This document shows, in pieces, positions 27,060 through 37,009 of a stretch of 64,000 nucleotides of DNA. The DNA is taken from NCBI RefSeq assembly GCF_003056355.1, contig NZ_PYVW01000001.1, positions 372,001 through 436,000 on the forward strand, given 5' to 3'. Each line of letters opens with the position of its first letter. Positions within the stretch are counted from its first letter, which is position 1. A program made the translations under genes and the position numbers. A model generated the notes under the pieces. The model saw only the letters and a program-made list of their open reading frames with translations, was not told the DNA's origin and did no database searches. The DNA is from Devosia naphthalenivorans. Lineage in GTDB: Bacteria > Pseudomonadota > Alphaproteobacteria > Rhizobiales > Devosiaceae.

Positions 27060-28091
27060 ATGGAGTACCGCAAGCTCGGTAACAGCGGCGCCATCGTCAC
27101 CAATTACTGCCTGGGAACGATGACGTTCGGCAAGGAATCTGACGAGGCGACCTCGTTTCGGTTGATGGATGACTATGTGGCCGCGGGCGGCAATTTCATC
27201 GACACGGCCAATGTTTACAGCGACGGGCTCTCGGAGCAGATCATCGGGGGCTGGCTCAAGAGCAAGCCGGGCATTCTGCGCGATCTCGTGATTACCACGA
27301 AGGGCCGCTTTCCGATGGGCGACGGGCCCAACCATCTGGGGCTGTCGCGCAAGAATCTGAGCGAGGCGCTGGACGCTTCGCTCAAGCGCCTGGGTGTGGA
27401 GCATATCGATTTGTACCAGCTGCATGCGTTCGATGCGCTGACGCCGATAGAAGAAACGCTGCGGTTCCTGGATGACTCGATCCGTAACGGCAAGATTGCC
27501 TATTACGGATTTTCCAATTTCCTGGGCTGGCAAATGACCAAGGCGGTGTGGATCGCCAAGGCCGGCAATTTCCAGCCGCCGGTGACGCTGCAGCCGCAAT
27601 ATAATCTGCTGGCGCGTGACATCGAGCATGAAGTGGTGCCGGCGGCGCTGGATGCGGGTATCGGGCTGTTGCCATGGTCGCCGCTCGGCGGGGGGTGGCT
27701 GTCGGGCAAGTACAAGCGCGACCAGATGCCGAGTGGCGCAACGCGGTTGGGCGAGAACCCCAAGCGTGGGCTCGAAGCGTTCGAAAAGCGCAACGCCAAT
27801 CCGGCCACGTGGCAGGTCATTGGCGCGCTGGAGGATATCGCCAAGGCCCGGGGGGCTTCCATGGCGCAGGTGGCGCTGGCGTGGCTGGTGAAGCGGCCGG
27901 CGGTGACTTCGGTGATCCTGGGGGCTCGCACGGCGGAACAATTGGCGGATAATCTGGGCGCGGCCGATGTTACCCTGAGCGATGACGAGATGAGGACGCT
28001 GACCGAAATGAGCGCACCGCAGGTCGCCGACTATCCATATGGCGAGGGCGGCAACAGGCAGCGCAACCGGCGGATGGAAGGCGGGCGCTAG
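27060..28091 (+). CDS. Aldo/keto reductase
   Basis: A 343-residue NADPH-dependent (beta/alpha)8-barrel oxidoreductase. The start MEYRKLGNSGAIV and CLGTMTFG are typical of the AKR11/YajO-like group. The catalytic tetrad is visible as D and Y in FIDTANVYSDG, K in VITTKGRF and H in YQLHAFD; the cofactor site is near the C-terminal SVILGARTAEQLADNLGA. The substrate cannot be named. An AGGAGG ribosome site lies just before the ATG at 27060. The 265-base gap upstream holds no recognisable element. Confidence 0.92.
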   Translation: MEYRKLGNSGAIVTNYCLGTMTFGKESDEATSFRLMDDYVAAGGNFIDTANVYSDGLSEQIIGGWLKSKPGILRDLVITTKGRFPMGDGPNHLGLSRKNLSEALDASLKRLGVEHIDLYQLHAFDALTPIEETLRFLDDSIRNGKIAYYGFSNFLGWQMTKAVWIAKAGNFQPPVTLQPQYNLLARDIEHEVVPAALDAGIGLLPWSPLGGGWLSGKYKRDQMPSGATRLGENPKRGLEAFEKRNANPATWQVIGALEDIAKARGASMAQVALAWLVKRPAVTSVILGARTAEQLADNLGAADVTLSDDEMRTLTEMSAPQVADYPYGEGGNRQRNRRMEGGR

Positions 28092-28241
28092 GATGGGCGG
28101 GGGCGCCTGCGGATAGCGCGGGCGCTCCAGCACCAATGCTTTGGGGGAGCGTGCGTTACCGTACCAAGGGCTGCGTGAAAGGATTGATTAAGGTACCGCT
28201 AAGGGAGCGTCATTTGCTCATCCTTCGTTGGCGGCACGAAC

Positions 28242-28616
28242 ATGCAAGCAATCGATCAAAGCCTTATCATCGTTGAAGACGAACCCCTTATCTCCATGAT
28301 GGTTGGAGAGATTGCCGAAGACCTCGGCTGGAAGGTCGATGGCAGCGCCCAGACGGAGGCTGATGCCTTTGCGCTCCTGAACAGGAGTGTGCCCAGCCTC
28401 GCGCTGCTCGACATCAATCTGGGCCTGACGACGAGCCTTGCAGTGGCGGCATCGTGCCGCGACCGCGGCATTCCGGTGGTTTTCATCACCGGGTATTCGG
28501 CAAAGGAGGTTTCTCCGCTCTGTGGTGGTGCTCCGGTGTTGGCTAAGCCGTTTTCACCGGAGGATTTGGACCAGGCATTGCGGCGGGCGATGGTCGCCGA
28601 TGCATTGATTGCTTAG
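28242..28616 (+). CDS. Single-domain response regulator
   Basis: A 124-residue receiver domain with no output domain. The acidic pocket is VEDEP (E12, D13), the phospho-acceptor is D57 in LALLDINLG, and the switch lysine lies in VLAKPFSPEDL. No histidine kinase gene is adjacent, so it is an orphan; related proteins in alphaproteobacteria often serve as intermediates for HWE-type kinases. A start codon overlap with the following small gene is possible. The 150 bases upstream contain no identifiable promoter. Confidence 0.88.
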   Translation: MQAIDQSLIIVEDEPLISMMVGEIAEDLGWKVDGSAQTEADAFALLNRSVPSLALLDINLGLTTSLAVAASCRDRGIPVVFITGYSAKEVSPLCGGAPVLAKPFSPEDLDQALRRAMVADALIA

Positions 28617-28629
28617 GCCTGGGCGGACC

Positions 28630-28848
28630 ATGGGACCTGCCAAGCGGTCATTAGTCCTTGATGCGTCCATCGAAATTGCGTCGATGCAATTGGTGCGGAC
28701 GGATATTGCCTATCATGCGCAGTTGGAGATGGTCGAACGCCTGAAATCGGATGGGCTCGATACGTCGCACCGGGAGAAGATTTTGGGGTTCCTCAAGGAG
28801 CAATTGGAGCGCAACCACGCCTGGTTGCGGTCACTGCAGAGTATCTGA
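28630..28848 (+). CDS. Hypothetical small protein downstream of a receiver gene
   Basis: A 72-residue mostly helical, charged protein (MGPAKRSLVLDASIEIASMQ then LVRTDIAYHAQLEMVERLK) that I do not recognise. It starts 13 bases after the receiver gene if the ATG is used; a TTG at 28609 would overlap that gene. There is no clear ribosome site. Its position suggests co-transcription with the receiver, but nothing shows a functional link. Confidence 0.5.
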   Translation: MGPAKRSLVLDASIEIASMQLVRTDIAYHAQLEMVERLKSDGLDTSHREKILGFLKEQLERNHAWLRSLQSI

Positions 28849-28965
28849 AGGCCAGGCGCCTAATTTTCTGGGGCATACATTATTGTAGAGCCGCTGAAGG
28901 GTTTTTGGGAATGGCAGGCAGGGCCGCTCCCGCGCTAGTCTCCGGACATGAACAGGAGACGGCAC

Positions 28966-29382
28966 ATGGCTTCCACCAAAGCAACGACGGCGGACGGGCG
29001 TTACGGAGCTGGCGAGAAAGCCAGAGCGGGCATTGAAAAGCCGGTGGCGCTGATGTTGCGCCTCGAAGGCGGCTTGGCGCTGGTATTGGGTTTATGGGCG
29101 TTTCAGGCGCTGGGCGGCAATTGGTGGCTGTTTGCGGCGTTGTTCCTAGCGCCGGACCTGTTCATGCTGGGCTATTTGCGGGACGCGCGAACTGGTGCGG
29201 CTATCTACAATGCGGGGCATACGTATCTGGCGCCGGCAGTGTTGGCGCTGATCGCGGTGGTGCTTGGCGCGAGTGTGCTGCTGCCGCTTGCGGTGATCTG
29301 GGCGGCGCATATCGGGTTAGATCGGATGCTGGGGTTCGGGTTGAAGTCACCAGCGGGGTTTAAGTCGACGCATTTGGGGTAG
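28966..29382 (+). CDS. DUF4260 family membrane protein
   Basis: A 138-residue protein with four hydrophobic segments and the family blocks LRLEGGLALVLGLWAFQALGGNWW, FLAPDLFMLGYL, YNAGHTYLAPAVL and WAAHIGLDRMLGFGLK. DUF4260 proteins are small inner-membrane proteins of unknown function. The ATG at 28966 has an AGGAG ribosome site seven bases upstream and is preferred over the ATG at 28948. purN is convergent, about 40 bases away. Confidence 0.85.
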   Translation: MASTKATTADGRYGAGEKARAGIEKPVALMLRLEGGLALVLGLWAFQALGGNWWLFAALFLAPDLFMLGYLRDARTGAAIYNAGHTYLAPAVLALIAVVLGASVLLPLAVIWAAHIGLDRMLGFGLKSPAGFKSTHLG

Positions 29383-29422
29383 GGGTGGTTCTACACGCGC
29401 GGATTACGCGCAGGGTGCGGAG

Positions 29423-30013
29423 TTAGTGCAGCGTTGATAGGTCGCCAAGTGCGAGGCGGCGGAGGGCTTCGGGGTAGATGCGGTGCTCTTCGATGAGAAT
29501 GCGGGCGGCAAGGGTCTCGGGGGTGTCGCCGGGGAGGACGGGCACCTTGGCTTGCAGGATTGGAGCGCCTTCGTCGAGGCCGGGGGTGACGAAGTGGACG
29601 GTGCAGCCGGAGACGGTGGCGCCGTCGGCGAGGGCGCGTTCGTGGGTGTGGAGGCCACGATAGAGCGGCAGGAGCGATGGGTGGATGTTGATCATCCGGC
29701 CGGCCCAGTGATTGACGAAGTCCTCGCCCAGAACGCGCATGAAGCCGGCGAGGCAGACGATCTCCACGTCCCAGCTTTCAAGGATCTGGGTCATCACGTC
29801 CTCGAACATCTCGCGGGTGGGGAACTTGCTTTGCGCAAGGAACGCGGTGGCAATGCCCTCGGAGGATGCAACCGCGAGGCCTGGAGCGGCGGCGCGGTTG
29901 GAGAGGACGCCGACGATTTCAGCCGGGTAGTCTGGGGCCTTGGCAGCCTCGATCAGGGCGGACATGTTGGAGCCGCGTCCGGAAATCAGGATGCCGACAC
30001 GCTTGCGGATCAC
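29423..30013 (-). CDS. purN: Phosphoribosylglycinamide formyltransferase
   Basis: Uses 10-formyltetrahydrofolate to formylate glycinamide ribonucleotide, step 3 of purine synthesis. The 196-residue protein has the nucleotide loop ISGRGSNM near the N-terminus, catalytic Asn and His in [10 protein letters not shown], and the aspartate in [11 protein letters not shown]. The start is GTG and overlaps the purM stop by four bases (GTGA), so the two are translationally coupled, the standard purMN arrangement in this group. Confidence 0.94.
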   Translation of the reverse strand: MIRKRVGILISGRGSNMSALIEAAKAPDYPAEIVGVLSNRAAAPGLAVASSEGIATAFLAQSKFPTREMFEDVMTQILESWDVEIVCLAGFMRVLGEDFVNHWAGRMINIHPSLLPLYRGLHTHERALADGATVSGCTVHFVTPGLDEGAPILQAKVPVLPGDTPETLAARILIEEHRIYPEALRRLALGDLSTLH

Positions 30014-31086
30014 AGGGGAAGCTTGCCCTGGAAGGTGACGGGCTCGCCGGTGCGGGCGGTGAGATGGCCAACAACCGAGGCAGTTTCGCCGGCCTCGGTC
30101 AGGTGCGCCACCAGTCGCTCGGCGTCGATTGGCGCAACGGCGACCAGCATGCCAACGCCGCAATTGAAGGTGCGCAGCATTTCGCGCTCGTCCATGCCGC
30201 CGACGTGGCTGAGCCAGGAGAATACCTTGGGGGTCTGGATGGCGGCGAGGTCGACATGGGCCGCCAGCTCGTCCGGGAGGACGCGTGGGATATTGTCGAT
30301 GAAGCCGCCGCCGGTAATGTGGGCCATGGCCTTGACGCCGATGCCGGCCTTGAGCGCGGACAGCAGCGGCTTCACATAGATGCGGGTCGGTGTCAGCAGC
30401 GCGTCGGCAAGCGTCTGGCCCGGTGCGAAGGGGGCGTCGGCGTACCAGTCGAGACCGGAAAGCTCGACGATCTTGCGGACCAGGGAATAGCCGTTGGAGT
30501 GAACGCCGGAGGACGCGAGCGCCACCAGCGTGTCGCCTTCGGCAAGATCGTTGCGCGGCAGCAGGGTGCCACGTTCGGCGGCGCCAACGGCAAAGCCTGC
30601 CAGATCATAATCCTTGCCGTGATACATGCCCGGCATTTCGGCGGTTTCGCCACCGATCAGGGCGCAACCGGCGAGGCGGCAACCTTCGGCTATGCCATTG
30701 ACGATGGCGGTGCCCTGTTCGACGTCAAGCTTGCCGGTGGCAAAATAATCGAGAAAGAACAGCGGCTCGGCGCCCTGCACGATCAGGTCATTGACGCACA
30801 TGGCGACAAGATCCTGCCCGATGGTGGAATGATTGCCCGCATCGATGGCGATCTTGAGCTTGGTGCCCACGCCATCATTGGCGGCAACGAGCACGGGATC
30901 AATGAAGCCTGCGGCGCGCAGATCGAAAAGACCGCCAAATCCACCGATCTCGCCGTCAGCGCCCGGGCGCCGCGTGGAACGAACTGCGGGCTTGATCGCT
31001 TCTACGAGCGCATTGCCGGCATCGATATCGACACCTGCCTGCTTGTATGAGAGACCGTTTGGTGTCAGGTGTTTCGGATCGGACAT
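30010..31086 (-). CDS. purM: Phosphoribosylformylglycinamidine cyclo-ligase
   Basis: AIR synthetase, the ATP-dependent ring closure giving 5-aminoimidazole ribotide in purine synthesis. The 358-residue protein begins with [18 protein letters not shown] and shows [49 protein letters not shown] and [16 protein letters not shown], all standard PurM blocks. It is the first gene of a two-gene operon with purN. Upstream, the 275-base gap to the divergent permease gene contains a 143-base hairpin-like element. Confidence 0.95.
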   Translation of the reverse strand: MSDPKHLTPNGLSYKQAGVDIDAGNALVEAIKPAVRSTRRPGADGEIGGFGGLFDLRAAGFIDPVLVAANDGVGTKLKIAIDAGNHSTIGQDLVAMCVNDLIVQGAEPLFFLDYFATGKLDVEQGTAIVNGIAEGCRLAGCALIGGETAEMPGMYHGKDYDLAGFAVGAAERGTLLPRNDLAEGDTLVALASSGVHSNGYSLVRKIVELSGLDWYADAPFAPGQTLADALLTPTRIYVKPLLSALKAGIGVKAMAHITGGGFIDNIPRVLPDELAAHVDLAAIQTPKVFSWLSHVGGMDEREMLRTFNCGVGMLVAVAPIDAERLVAHLTEAGETASVVGHLTARTGEPVTFQGKLPL

Positions 31087-31099
31087 AGGCCTCGGACCG

Positions 31100-31242
31100 T
31101 AGGTTGTGTAGACAGTTAGGTGATGGCGGCTGCAAACGGCGATTTTCTGCGCTTCCGGTGCTCACGTACCCATGTACGCTGCGCTCCGGTTCTCGAAAAC
31201 CACCATTTTCGCCTCCCCTGACCTAACTGTCTTCACAACCTA
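31100..31242. repeat. 143-bp hairpin-like element with 22-bp terminal inverted repeats
   Basis: The ends 31100-31121 (starting TAGGTTGTG, ending CAGTTAGGT) and 31221-31242 are reverse complements with one mismatch. Between them lies a second imperfect palindrome centred on CGTAC-CCAT-GTACG, so the whole element could fold into one long hairpin. It has no coding capacity. It looks like a miniature inverted-repeat (MITE-like) element. It is located between divergent purM and the permease gene, 14 bases before the purM start on that side. Confidence 0.65.
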
Positions 31243-31360
31243 GTAGGGAAAGCGTGCGCAAAGCCTCTACCGGAAGCCTGGGCGGTTGCCAATTCCGGAG
31301 CCGGAAGCTAGATGGCCTGATAGCTTCTCCACCACATCCACGCAAGGGCCGCCCAGCATC

Positions 31361-32452
31361 ATGACTCTTCGAAATCAAGTGCTGATCTGGACTGCCTTCC
31401 TTGTGGTGCTGGTCCTGCTGCTGTGGCTGTTCCGCAGTATCCTGCTGCCATTCGTCGTTGGGGCGGCGTTGGCTTATCTGCTCAACCCGCTGGTCAACCA
31501 GTTGCAGAAGTGGCGGTTCAACCGGCCGCTGGCCACGACGGTGGTGCTGCTCAGCGTCATTACCATCGTGCTGAGCCTGTTTTTCATGCTGGTGCCAATG
31601 ATCGGCCAGCAGATCATCGAGCTGATCCAGCGCCTGCCGGGCTATGTCACGGATTTGCAGGAGCTTTTTGCGCGCTGGGCACCCGAGATCAACGAGTTCC
31701 TGGGGCCGGAGCGGGCAGCGCAGGTGCAGGCTAGCATCGCCGATCTGGCGCGGCAGGCACTGGGCTTTATCGCGACGCTGCCGGCCGAACTGGTCAATAT
31801 CGGGCTGACGGGGGTGAGCGTCATTGCCTTCATCGTGCTGACGCCTGTGGTGGCATTCTATCTGCTGCTCGACTGGGAGGGCATGATCCGCGGATTGCAG
31901 GATCTGCTGCCGCGCGAAACCAAGGGCGAAATCAACCAGATCCTGTCGGACATCGATGATTCCATGGCTGGCGTCATTCGCGGACAGGGCGGCGTGCTAC
32001 TGATCGATGCTGCCTATTATGCGACGGCGCTCAGCCTTTTGGGGCTGAACTTCGGGCTGGCAGTGGGAATCATTGGCGGGCTGCTGAGCTTCGTGCCGTT
32101 CGTGGGCGCGGTGGTCGGCTTCGGGCTGTCGATGGGAATTGCGGTGGTGCAGTTCTGGCCCAATTACTGGATGGTCGCGGCGGTGGCCGCGGTGTTCCTG
32201 GTGTGGCAGTTCGTCGAGGGCAATATTCTTTACCCCAAGCTGGTGGGATCGAGCATCAACATCAACCCCGTTTGGCTGATGTTCGCCCTGCTGGCCTTTG
32301 GCGCATTGTTCGGGTTCGTGGGCCTGTTGCTGGCAGTACCTTTGGCGGCGATCGTGGGCGTGCTCATTCGCTACGGCGTCAGCAAGTATAAGGCCAGCGC
32401 GCTTTATCAAGGACAGAATGGTGGCTCCGATGGTGACGCCAATACCGTCTGA
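31361..32452 (+). CDS. AI-2E family (PerM-type) membrane permease
   Basis: A 363-residue inner-membrane protein of the AI-2E transporter/PerM family. Hydrophobic segments lie at the N-terminus (WTAFLVVLVLLLWLF and ILLPFVVGAALAYLLNPLV), a soluble stretch follows, and later helices include LNFGLAVGIIGGLLSFVPFVGAVVG and GALFGFVGLLLAVPLAAIVGVLIRY. The substrate is not predictable. Gene order permease-hdaA is common in Hyphomicrobiales. Its end overlaps hdaA by 35 bases. I used the ATG at 31361, which has an AAGGG site 13 bases upstream. Confidence 0.88.
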   Translation: MTLRNQVLIWTAFLVVLVLLLWLFRSILLPFVVGAALAYLLNPLVNQLQKWRFNRPLATTVVLLSVITIVLSLFFMLVPMIGQQIIELIQRLPGYVTDLQELFARWAPEINEFLGPERAAQVQASIADLARQALGFIATLPAELVNIGLTGVSVIAFIVLTPVVAFYLLLDWEGMIRGLQDLLPRETKGEINQILSDIDDSMAGVIRGQGGVLLIDAAYYATALSLLGLNFGLAVGIIGGLLSFVPFVGAVVGFGLSMGIAVVQFWPNYWMVAAVAAVFLVWQFVEGNILYPKLVGSSININPVWLMFALLAFGALFGFVGLLLAVPLAAIVGVLIRYGVSKYKASALYQGQNGGSDGDANTV

Positions 32453-33167
32453 TCGCTCGTCGCAGTTGATCTTCGAACTTAGCCACACGCCTGCGCAGGG
32501 CGAGGCGGACTTTCTCGTGGGCGAAGGCAATGGCCTGGCTTATAGCCGCATCATGGCTTTTCCCCACTGGCCCGATCCAGTGACGCTGCTGATCGGCCCC
32601 GCGAAATCGGGCAAGTCGCATCTGGCGCGGATTTTTGCGGATCGCAGCGGTGCGATCAATAGCGGAACCGATGATCTGGAGGCGCTGGCGACCCGAGGGG
32701 GCAACCAGCCGATCGTCGTCGAGGATGTGGACCGGCTGCCCTATGACGAGGCGGGGCTGTTTCACCTGCTCAACCAATCCATGCGCGACCAGCGGCCATT
32801 GTTGCTGACGGCGCGCGATGAGGTGGCGCAATGGCCGCTGGCCACGGACGACGTGCGGTCACGGGCGCGGCGGGCGACGGCGTTTACCCTCGAAATCACC
32901 GACGACATTCAATTGTCACAGATGTTCGTGAAACTGTTCGGCGATCGACAAATCAAGGTCGATCCGAAGATCGTCGGCTATCTGGTGGCGCGCATGGAGC
33001 GCTCCGCCGAAGAAGTGGTGATTCTTGCCGACCTTATGGATAGACTGGCGCTGGCCAGAGGCACTGCCATAAATCGCAGGATCGCAGCTGACGCGCTCGA
33101 CCTTCGCCGCCAGGCGCGCGGGGAAGCGGGCACCGAACAGGACTGGGACACGCAAGACGATGAATGA
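32418..33167 (+). CDS. hdaA: DnaA regulatory inactivator-like AAA+ protein HdaA
   Basis: A 249-residue DnaA-paralogous AAA+ protein without the DNA-binding domain. With the beta-clamp it promotes hydrolysis of DnaA-ATP after initiation. The Walker A loop is GPAKSGKSH, Walker B is IVVEDVDRL, and the sensor region is [21 protein letters not shown]. The N-terminal [12 protein letters not shown] may include a clamp-binding-type motif. The ATG at 32418 has an AAGGA ribosome site and overlaps the permease gene; the end overlaps ppk by eight bases. This links DnaA control with the polyphosphate genes in one transcript. Confidence 0.88.
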   Translation: MVAPMVTPIPSDRSSQLIFELSHTPAQGEADFLVGEGNGLAYSRIMAFPHWPDPVTLLIGPAKSGKSHLARIFADRSGAINSGTDDLEALATRGGNQPIVVEDVDRLPYDEAGLFHLLNQSMRDQRPLLLTARDEVAQWPLATDDVRSRARRATAFTLEITDDIQLSQMFVKLFGDRQIKVDPKIVGYLVARMERSAEEVVILADLMDRLALARGTAINRRIAADALDLRRQARGEAGTEQDWDTQDDE

Positions 33168-35325
33168 GATGAGCGAGTTCGCCGAAGCCGAGCCTACGGT
33201 GCCCGATATCGAAGCGCTGCGCAAAAGTCCGGCGCGGTTCGTCAACCGGGAGGTGAGCTGGCTGCAGTTCAACATGCGCGTGCTGGAGGAGGCGGGGAAC
33301 GAGCATCATCCGCTGCTGGAACGGCTGCGGTTTGTTTCGATTTCGGCCAATAACCTCGATGAATTTTACATGGTGCGCGTGGCCGGCCTGAAGGGGCAGG
33401 TGCGGGCAGGGTTGGCCAAGCAAAGCGCCGACGGGCTTTCGCCGGCCGAGCAACTGGACGAAATCGCGACGCTGGCGCAGCATTTGCAGCTGGAACAGCA
33501 GGATCACTGGCAGCACCTGCGCGAGGAGCTGTTTGCGCAGAACGTGGTGATCCACGAGGCCAACGACCTCACCGCCGACCAGGTGGATTATCTGCAGAAG
33601 CTGTTTCGGGAAGAGATCTTCCCGGTGCTGACGCCGATCGCGGTGGATCCGGCGCATCCATTTCCGTTTATCCCCAACCTTGGTCTGGCACTGGCCTTCG
33701 AGTTGCGCCGGCCCGACAATGACATGCTGCTCACTGCGCTGGTGCGTATTCCGGGCAATCTGGACCGGTTCATCAATTTGCCGAGTGGGCTGGTTTCGGA
33801 GGGGCGCAGCGAGGTCGTGACGATCGACACGCTGGTGAAGCTGTTCTTCCACAAAATGTTCCCGGGACACGAAGTGGTCGGCTCCGGCGCGTTCCGCGTA
33901 ATCCGGGACAGCGAAATCGAAATCGATGACGAGGCAGCGGATCTCGTGGTGGAGTTCGAGACGGCGCTGCGGCAGCGGCGGCGCGGGCAGGTGATCCGGC
34001 TCGAAATCGAAAGCTCGATGACCCGGGCGCTCAAGCGCCAGATCAGCGAGCAGCTGGGCGTAACCGAAGTCGATGTGTTCGAGGTGCACGGCTTCCTGGG
34101 GCTGTCGGATGCGCGCAAGGTTTGCGACATCGAGCGGGCCGACCTGAAATTCACGCCCTACCATGCGCGCTTCCCCGAACGTATCCGCGACTATAGCGGG
34201 GACAGTTTCGCTGCGATCCGGGCCAAGGACATTCTGGTGCACCATCCGTTCGAGAGTTTCGACGTGGTGGCGCAGTTCCTGATGCAGGCGGCGCGGGACC
34301 CGGACGTGGTTGCCATCAAGCAGACGCTGTATCGGACCTCGGCGGATAGCCCGATCATCAAGGCGCTGGTGCTGGCGGCGGAGGCTGGCAAATCGGTGAC
34401 GTGCCTTGTGGAACTCAAGGCGCGGTTCGATGAAGAAGCCAATATCCGCTGGGCGCGCGACCTTGAAAGGGCCGGGGCGCAGGTGGTGTTCGGGTTTATC
34501 GAACTCAAGACGCACGCAAAGCTGAGCCAGGTGGTGCGGCGCGAAAAGGGCAAGCTGGTCAGCTACTGCCATATCGGCACCGGCAACTATCATCCGATCA
34601 CGGCCAAGATTTATACCGATCTGAGCTATTTCACGATCGATCCGGCGATCACACGCGACGTGGCGCGGGTGTTCAACTTCATCACCGGCTATGCCCGGCC
34701 GACGGAGCTGGAAACCATCGCAGTGTCGCCGGTCAACCTGCGGCAGACCTTGCTCGACGATATCGCCAGCGAGATCGCATTTGCCCGCAACGGCCAGGCG
34801 GGACATATCCTGCTGAAAATGAACTCGCTGGTGGATCCGCCGATTATCGACGCGCTTTATGACGCGAGTCAGGCCGGGGTGAAGGTTGACCTCATCGTGC
34901 GCGGGATCTGTTGCCTGCGGCCCGGCATTCCGGGGTTTTCGGACAATATCCGCGTCAAATCCGTCGTCGGGCGGTTCCTCGAGCACAGCCGCATCTATTG
35001 CTTCGGCAACGGGGAAGCGATGCCTAATCCGCGAGCTAAGGTTTATATATCGTCGGCCGATTTGATGGGCCGAAACCTTGACGGGCGGGTCGAAGTCATG
35101 GTCCCCATCCTGAACAAGACCGTGCATAAGCAGATCCTGGACCGGATTCTGGTTGCCTATCTCAAGGACAACCAGCAGAGCTGGGAAGTGCTGCCGGACG
35201 GCAGTTCGCATCGTATGCGGGTGGCGGAAGGCGAAGAGCCGTTCAACGCGCATGACTACTTCATGACCAACCCCTCGCTGTCCGGACGTGGCAGTGCCGG
35301 CATGGTCGAAGGTGACGAGGGCTAG
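33160..35325 (+). CDS. ppk: Polyphosphate kinase
   Basis: PPK1-type enzyme that reversibly transfers the ATP gamma-phosphate onto polyphosphate. The 721-residue protein starts with the N-domain ([34 protein letters not shown]). It contains the two catalytic histidine regions, [16 protein letters not shown] and [11 protein letters not shown], plus the magnesium-binding arginines in [20 protein letters not shown]. Length and motifs are normal. It overlaps hdaA by eight bases and is followed two bases later by ppx, so synthesis and degradation of polyphosphate are in one operon. Confidence 0.95.
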   Translation: MNEMSEFAEAEPTVPDIEALRKSPARFVNREVSWLQFNMRVLEEAGNEHHPLLERLRFVSISANNLDEFYMVRVAGLKGQVRAGLAKQSADGLSPAEQLDEIATLAQHLQLEQQDHWQHLREELFAQNVVIHEANDLTADQVDYLQKLFREEIFPVLTPIAVDPAHPFPFIPNLGLALAFELRRPDNDMLLTALVRIPGNLDRFINLPSGLVSEGRSEVVTIDTLVKLFFHKMFPGHEVVGSGAFRVIRDSEIEIDDEAADLVVEFETALRQRRRGQVIRLEIESSMTRALKRQISEQLGVTEVDVFEVHGFLGLSDARKVCDIERADLKFTPYHARFPERIRDYSGDSFAAIRAKDILVHHPFESFDVVAQFLMQAARDPDVVAIKQTLYRTSADSPIIKALVLAAEAGKSVTCLVELKARFDEEANIRWARDLERAGAQVVFGFIELKTHAKLSQVVRREKGKLVSYCHIGTGNYHPITAKIYTDLSYFTIDPAITRDVARVFNFITGYARPTELETIAVSPVNLRQTLLDDIASEIAFARNGQAGHILLKMNSLVDPPIIDALYDASQAGVKVDLIVRGICCLRPGIPGFSDNIRVKSVVGRFLEHSRIYCFGNGEAMPNPRAKVYISSADLMGRNLDGRVEVMVPILNKTVHKQILDRILVAYLKDNQQSWEVLPDGSSHRMRVAEGEEPFNAHDYFMTNPSLSGRGSAGMVEGDEG

Positions 35326-35327
35326 GC

Positions 35328-36863
35328 TTGAACCAATTCTGGGGCGTTGACGCCGATCCGACCGCGCAGGGCCGTATCAAGGGCGCCAAGCCAGTGGCCG
35401 TGCTCGACATCGGATCCAACTCGGTGCGCCTTGTCGTCTATGAACGCCATGCGCGGGCGTTGACGCCGCTTTACAACGAGAAATCATCGTGTGCGCTGGG
35501 GCGCGGCGTGGGGCAGACCGGCAGGCTTGCCGACGCCAATGTTGCCCAGGCCCTTAATGCCATCAAGCGGTTCGCGCTGGTGACCCGAATGATGCGGGTG
35601 GGCAAGGTGTTCGTGCTCGCCACGTCGGCCGTGCGGGACGCCGCAAACCGGGAGGAATTCGTCAGTGCCGTGGAAGCACTGATCGAGACCCCGGTGCAGG
35701 TGTTGAGCGGCGAGGAAGAGGCTTACTACGCCGCGCTTGGCGCGGTCGCCGGCATGCCGGACTTTGTCGGCACGGTAGGCGATTTGGGTGGTGGGAGCCT
35801 TGAGCTTTCGACCATTGGCAACGGTGCGGGCACGGATGGACAGTCTTTCCCGCTGGGCGTGATCCGCCTGCAGGACGACAGCAATAGCTCGTCGATCAAA
35901 GCGGCGAGTATCGTGCGGGAGCGTCTTGAAAGTTCCGGACTGGCGGAGACGGGCAAGGGCACCTCGTTCGTCGCCATCGGCGGCACCTGGCGTTCGCTGG
36001 CGAAGCTGCACCAGGTGGTGAGCGGGTATCCGTTACACATGGTGCAGCAATATGTGGTGGACGCCGACGAGATGATGGCGTTCTGCGATGAAATCATCAA
36101 CGCCGGTTCACTCAAGGGCTACCGCCGCGCAGAGAGCGTGAGTTCCTCACGGCGGGAGCTGGTTCCGTTCGGCGCCGCGGCGCTGCTCGAAGTGCTCAAG
36201 GCCGGGCAGTTCGGCAGGGTCGTGTTCTCGGCCCTTGGCGTGCGCGAGGGCTATCTTTACGGGATGCTCGACAAACGCGAGCAAGCCATCGATCCGCTGA
36301 TACAGGGCGCTGAGGAGCTTTCAGTGCTGCGCTCGCGCTCGCCCGCGCACGCGGACGATCTTGTGGAGTTTACGGGACAGTTTCTGGCCGCCTCAGGCAC
36401 GCCGGAAACGGCCGAGCAGGCACGGTTGCGGACCGTCGCGTGTCTCTTGGCCGACATAGGCTGGCGGGCGCATCCGGATTACCGCGGGCCGCAGAGCGTG
36501 GATGCGGTGGCTTATGGGTCGCTCAGCGGCGTCGACCATGCCGGGCGCTCATTCCTCGCCCAGGTCATTGCCATCCGATATGGCGGGCTCAAGAACAAGG
36601 CGGCGGCGCCTCTGGCGCATCTGACAAGCGCCGAGATGATCGCCCGGGCCCGGTTGATCGGCGCGCTGTTCCGGGTCGCCTATCCGATGTCGGCGGCCAT
36701 GCCCGGTATTTTGCCGAGGATCCGCTTCGAAGCGGTGGAAAAGACGCTGACGCTGGTGTTGCCGGCTGACCTGGCGTTCCTAGACGGGGAGCATCTGCAG
36801 GGCCGACTGGATCAGTTCGGCAATGTGGCGGGGTTCAAGAACACGCAGGTGCGGGTGGATTAG
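35328..36863 (+). CDS. ppx: Exopolyphosphatase (Ppx/GppA family)
   Basis: A 511-residue actin-fold phosphatase that removes terminal phosphate from polyphosphate and possibly pppGpp. The nucleotide-fold blocks are AVLDIGSNSVRLVVYE, FVLATSAVRDAANREEF, VLSGEEEAYYAALG and GTVGDLGGGSLEL; a C-terminal helical HD-like region follows. It begins with TTG, two bases past the ppk stop. No intrinsic terminator with a T-run follows, but a 20-base palindrome lies at 36945-36964 in the convergent gap to rnd. Confidence 0.93.
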   Translation: MNQFWGVDADPTAQGRIKGAKPVAVLDIGSNSVRLVVYERHARALTPLYNEKSSCALGRGVGQTGRLADANVAQALNAIKRFALVTRMMRVGKVFVLATSAVRDAANREEFVSAVEALIETPVQVLSGEEEAYYAALGAVAGMPDFVGTVGDLGGGSLELSTIGNGAGTDGQSFPLGVIRLQDDSNSSSIKAASIVRERLESSGLAETGKGTSFVAIGGTWRSLAKLHQVVSGYPLHMVQQYVVDADEMMAFCDEIINAGSLKGYRRAESVSSSRRELVPFGAAALLEVLKAGQFGRVVFSALGVREGYLYGMLDKREQAIDPLIQGAEELSVLRSRSPAHADDLVEFTGQFLAASGTPETAEQARLRTVACLLADIGWRAHPDYRGPQSVDAVAYGSLSGVDHAGRSFLAQVIAIRYGGLKNKAAAPLAHLTSAEMIARARLIGALFRVAYPMSAAMPGILPRIRFEAVEKTLTLVLPADLAFLDGEHLQGRLDQFGNVAGFKNTQVRVD

Positions 36864-36944
36864 GCCTCGCTGGGATGCGGGTAGCGCGTTTTTAGGTTAC
36901 TCGGCGTGAGTCGAGGAAGCCCACTTTGCACTGCAGTGAGTGAG

Positions 36945-36964
36945 ATTCCCGCTTTCGCGGGAAT
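36945..36964. repeat. Short intergenic palindrome between convergent ppx and rnd
   Basis: ATTCCCGC, four bases, then GCGGGAAT. This short unit is a common intergenic repeat in proteobacteria. Its place between convergent genes would let it act as a weak two-way terminator, but there is no T-run. Confidence 0.5.
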
Positions 36965-37009
36965 GACGCTGTGAGTGCTGCGGGATGCGAGAATTGGCGC
37001 AGTGGCGGT

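Noticed and set aside
33034..35253. 739-codon open frame on the minus strand opposite ppk
   Set aside because: Composition is His/Arg/Gln-rich with no recognisable domain, and it mirrors ppk codon for codon. Similar shadows lie opposite topA, lpdA, maeB and aspS.
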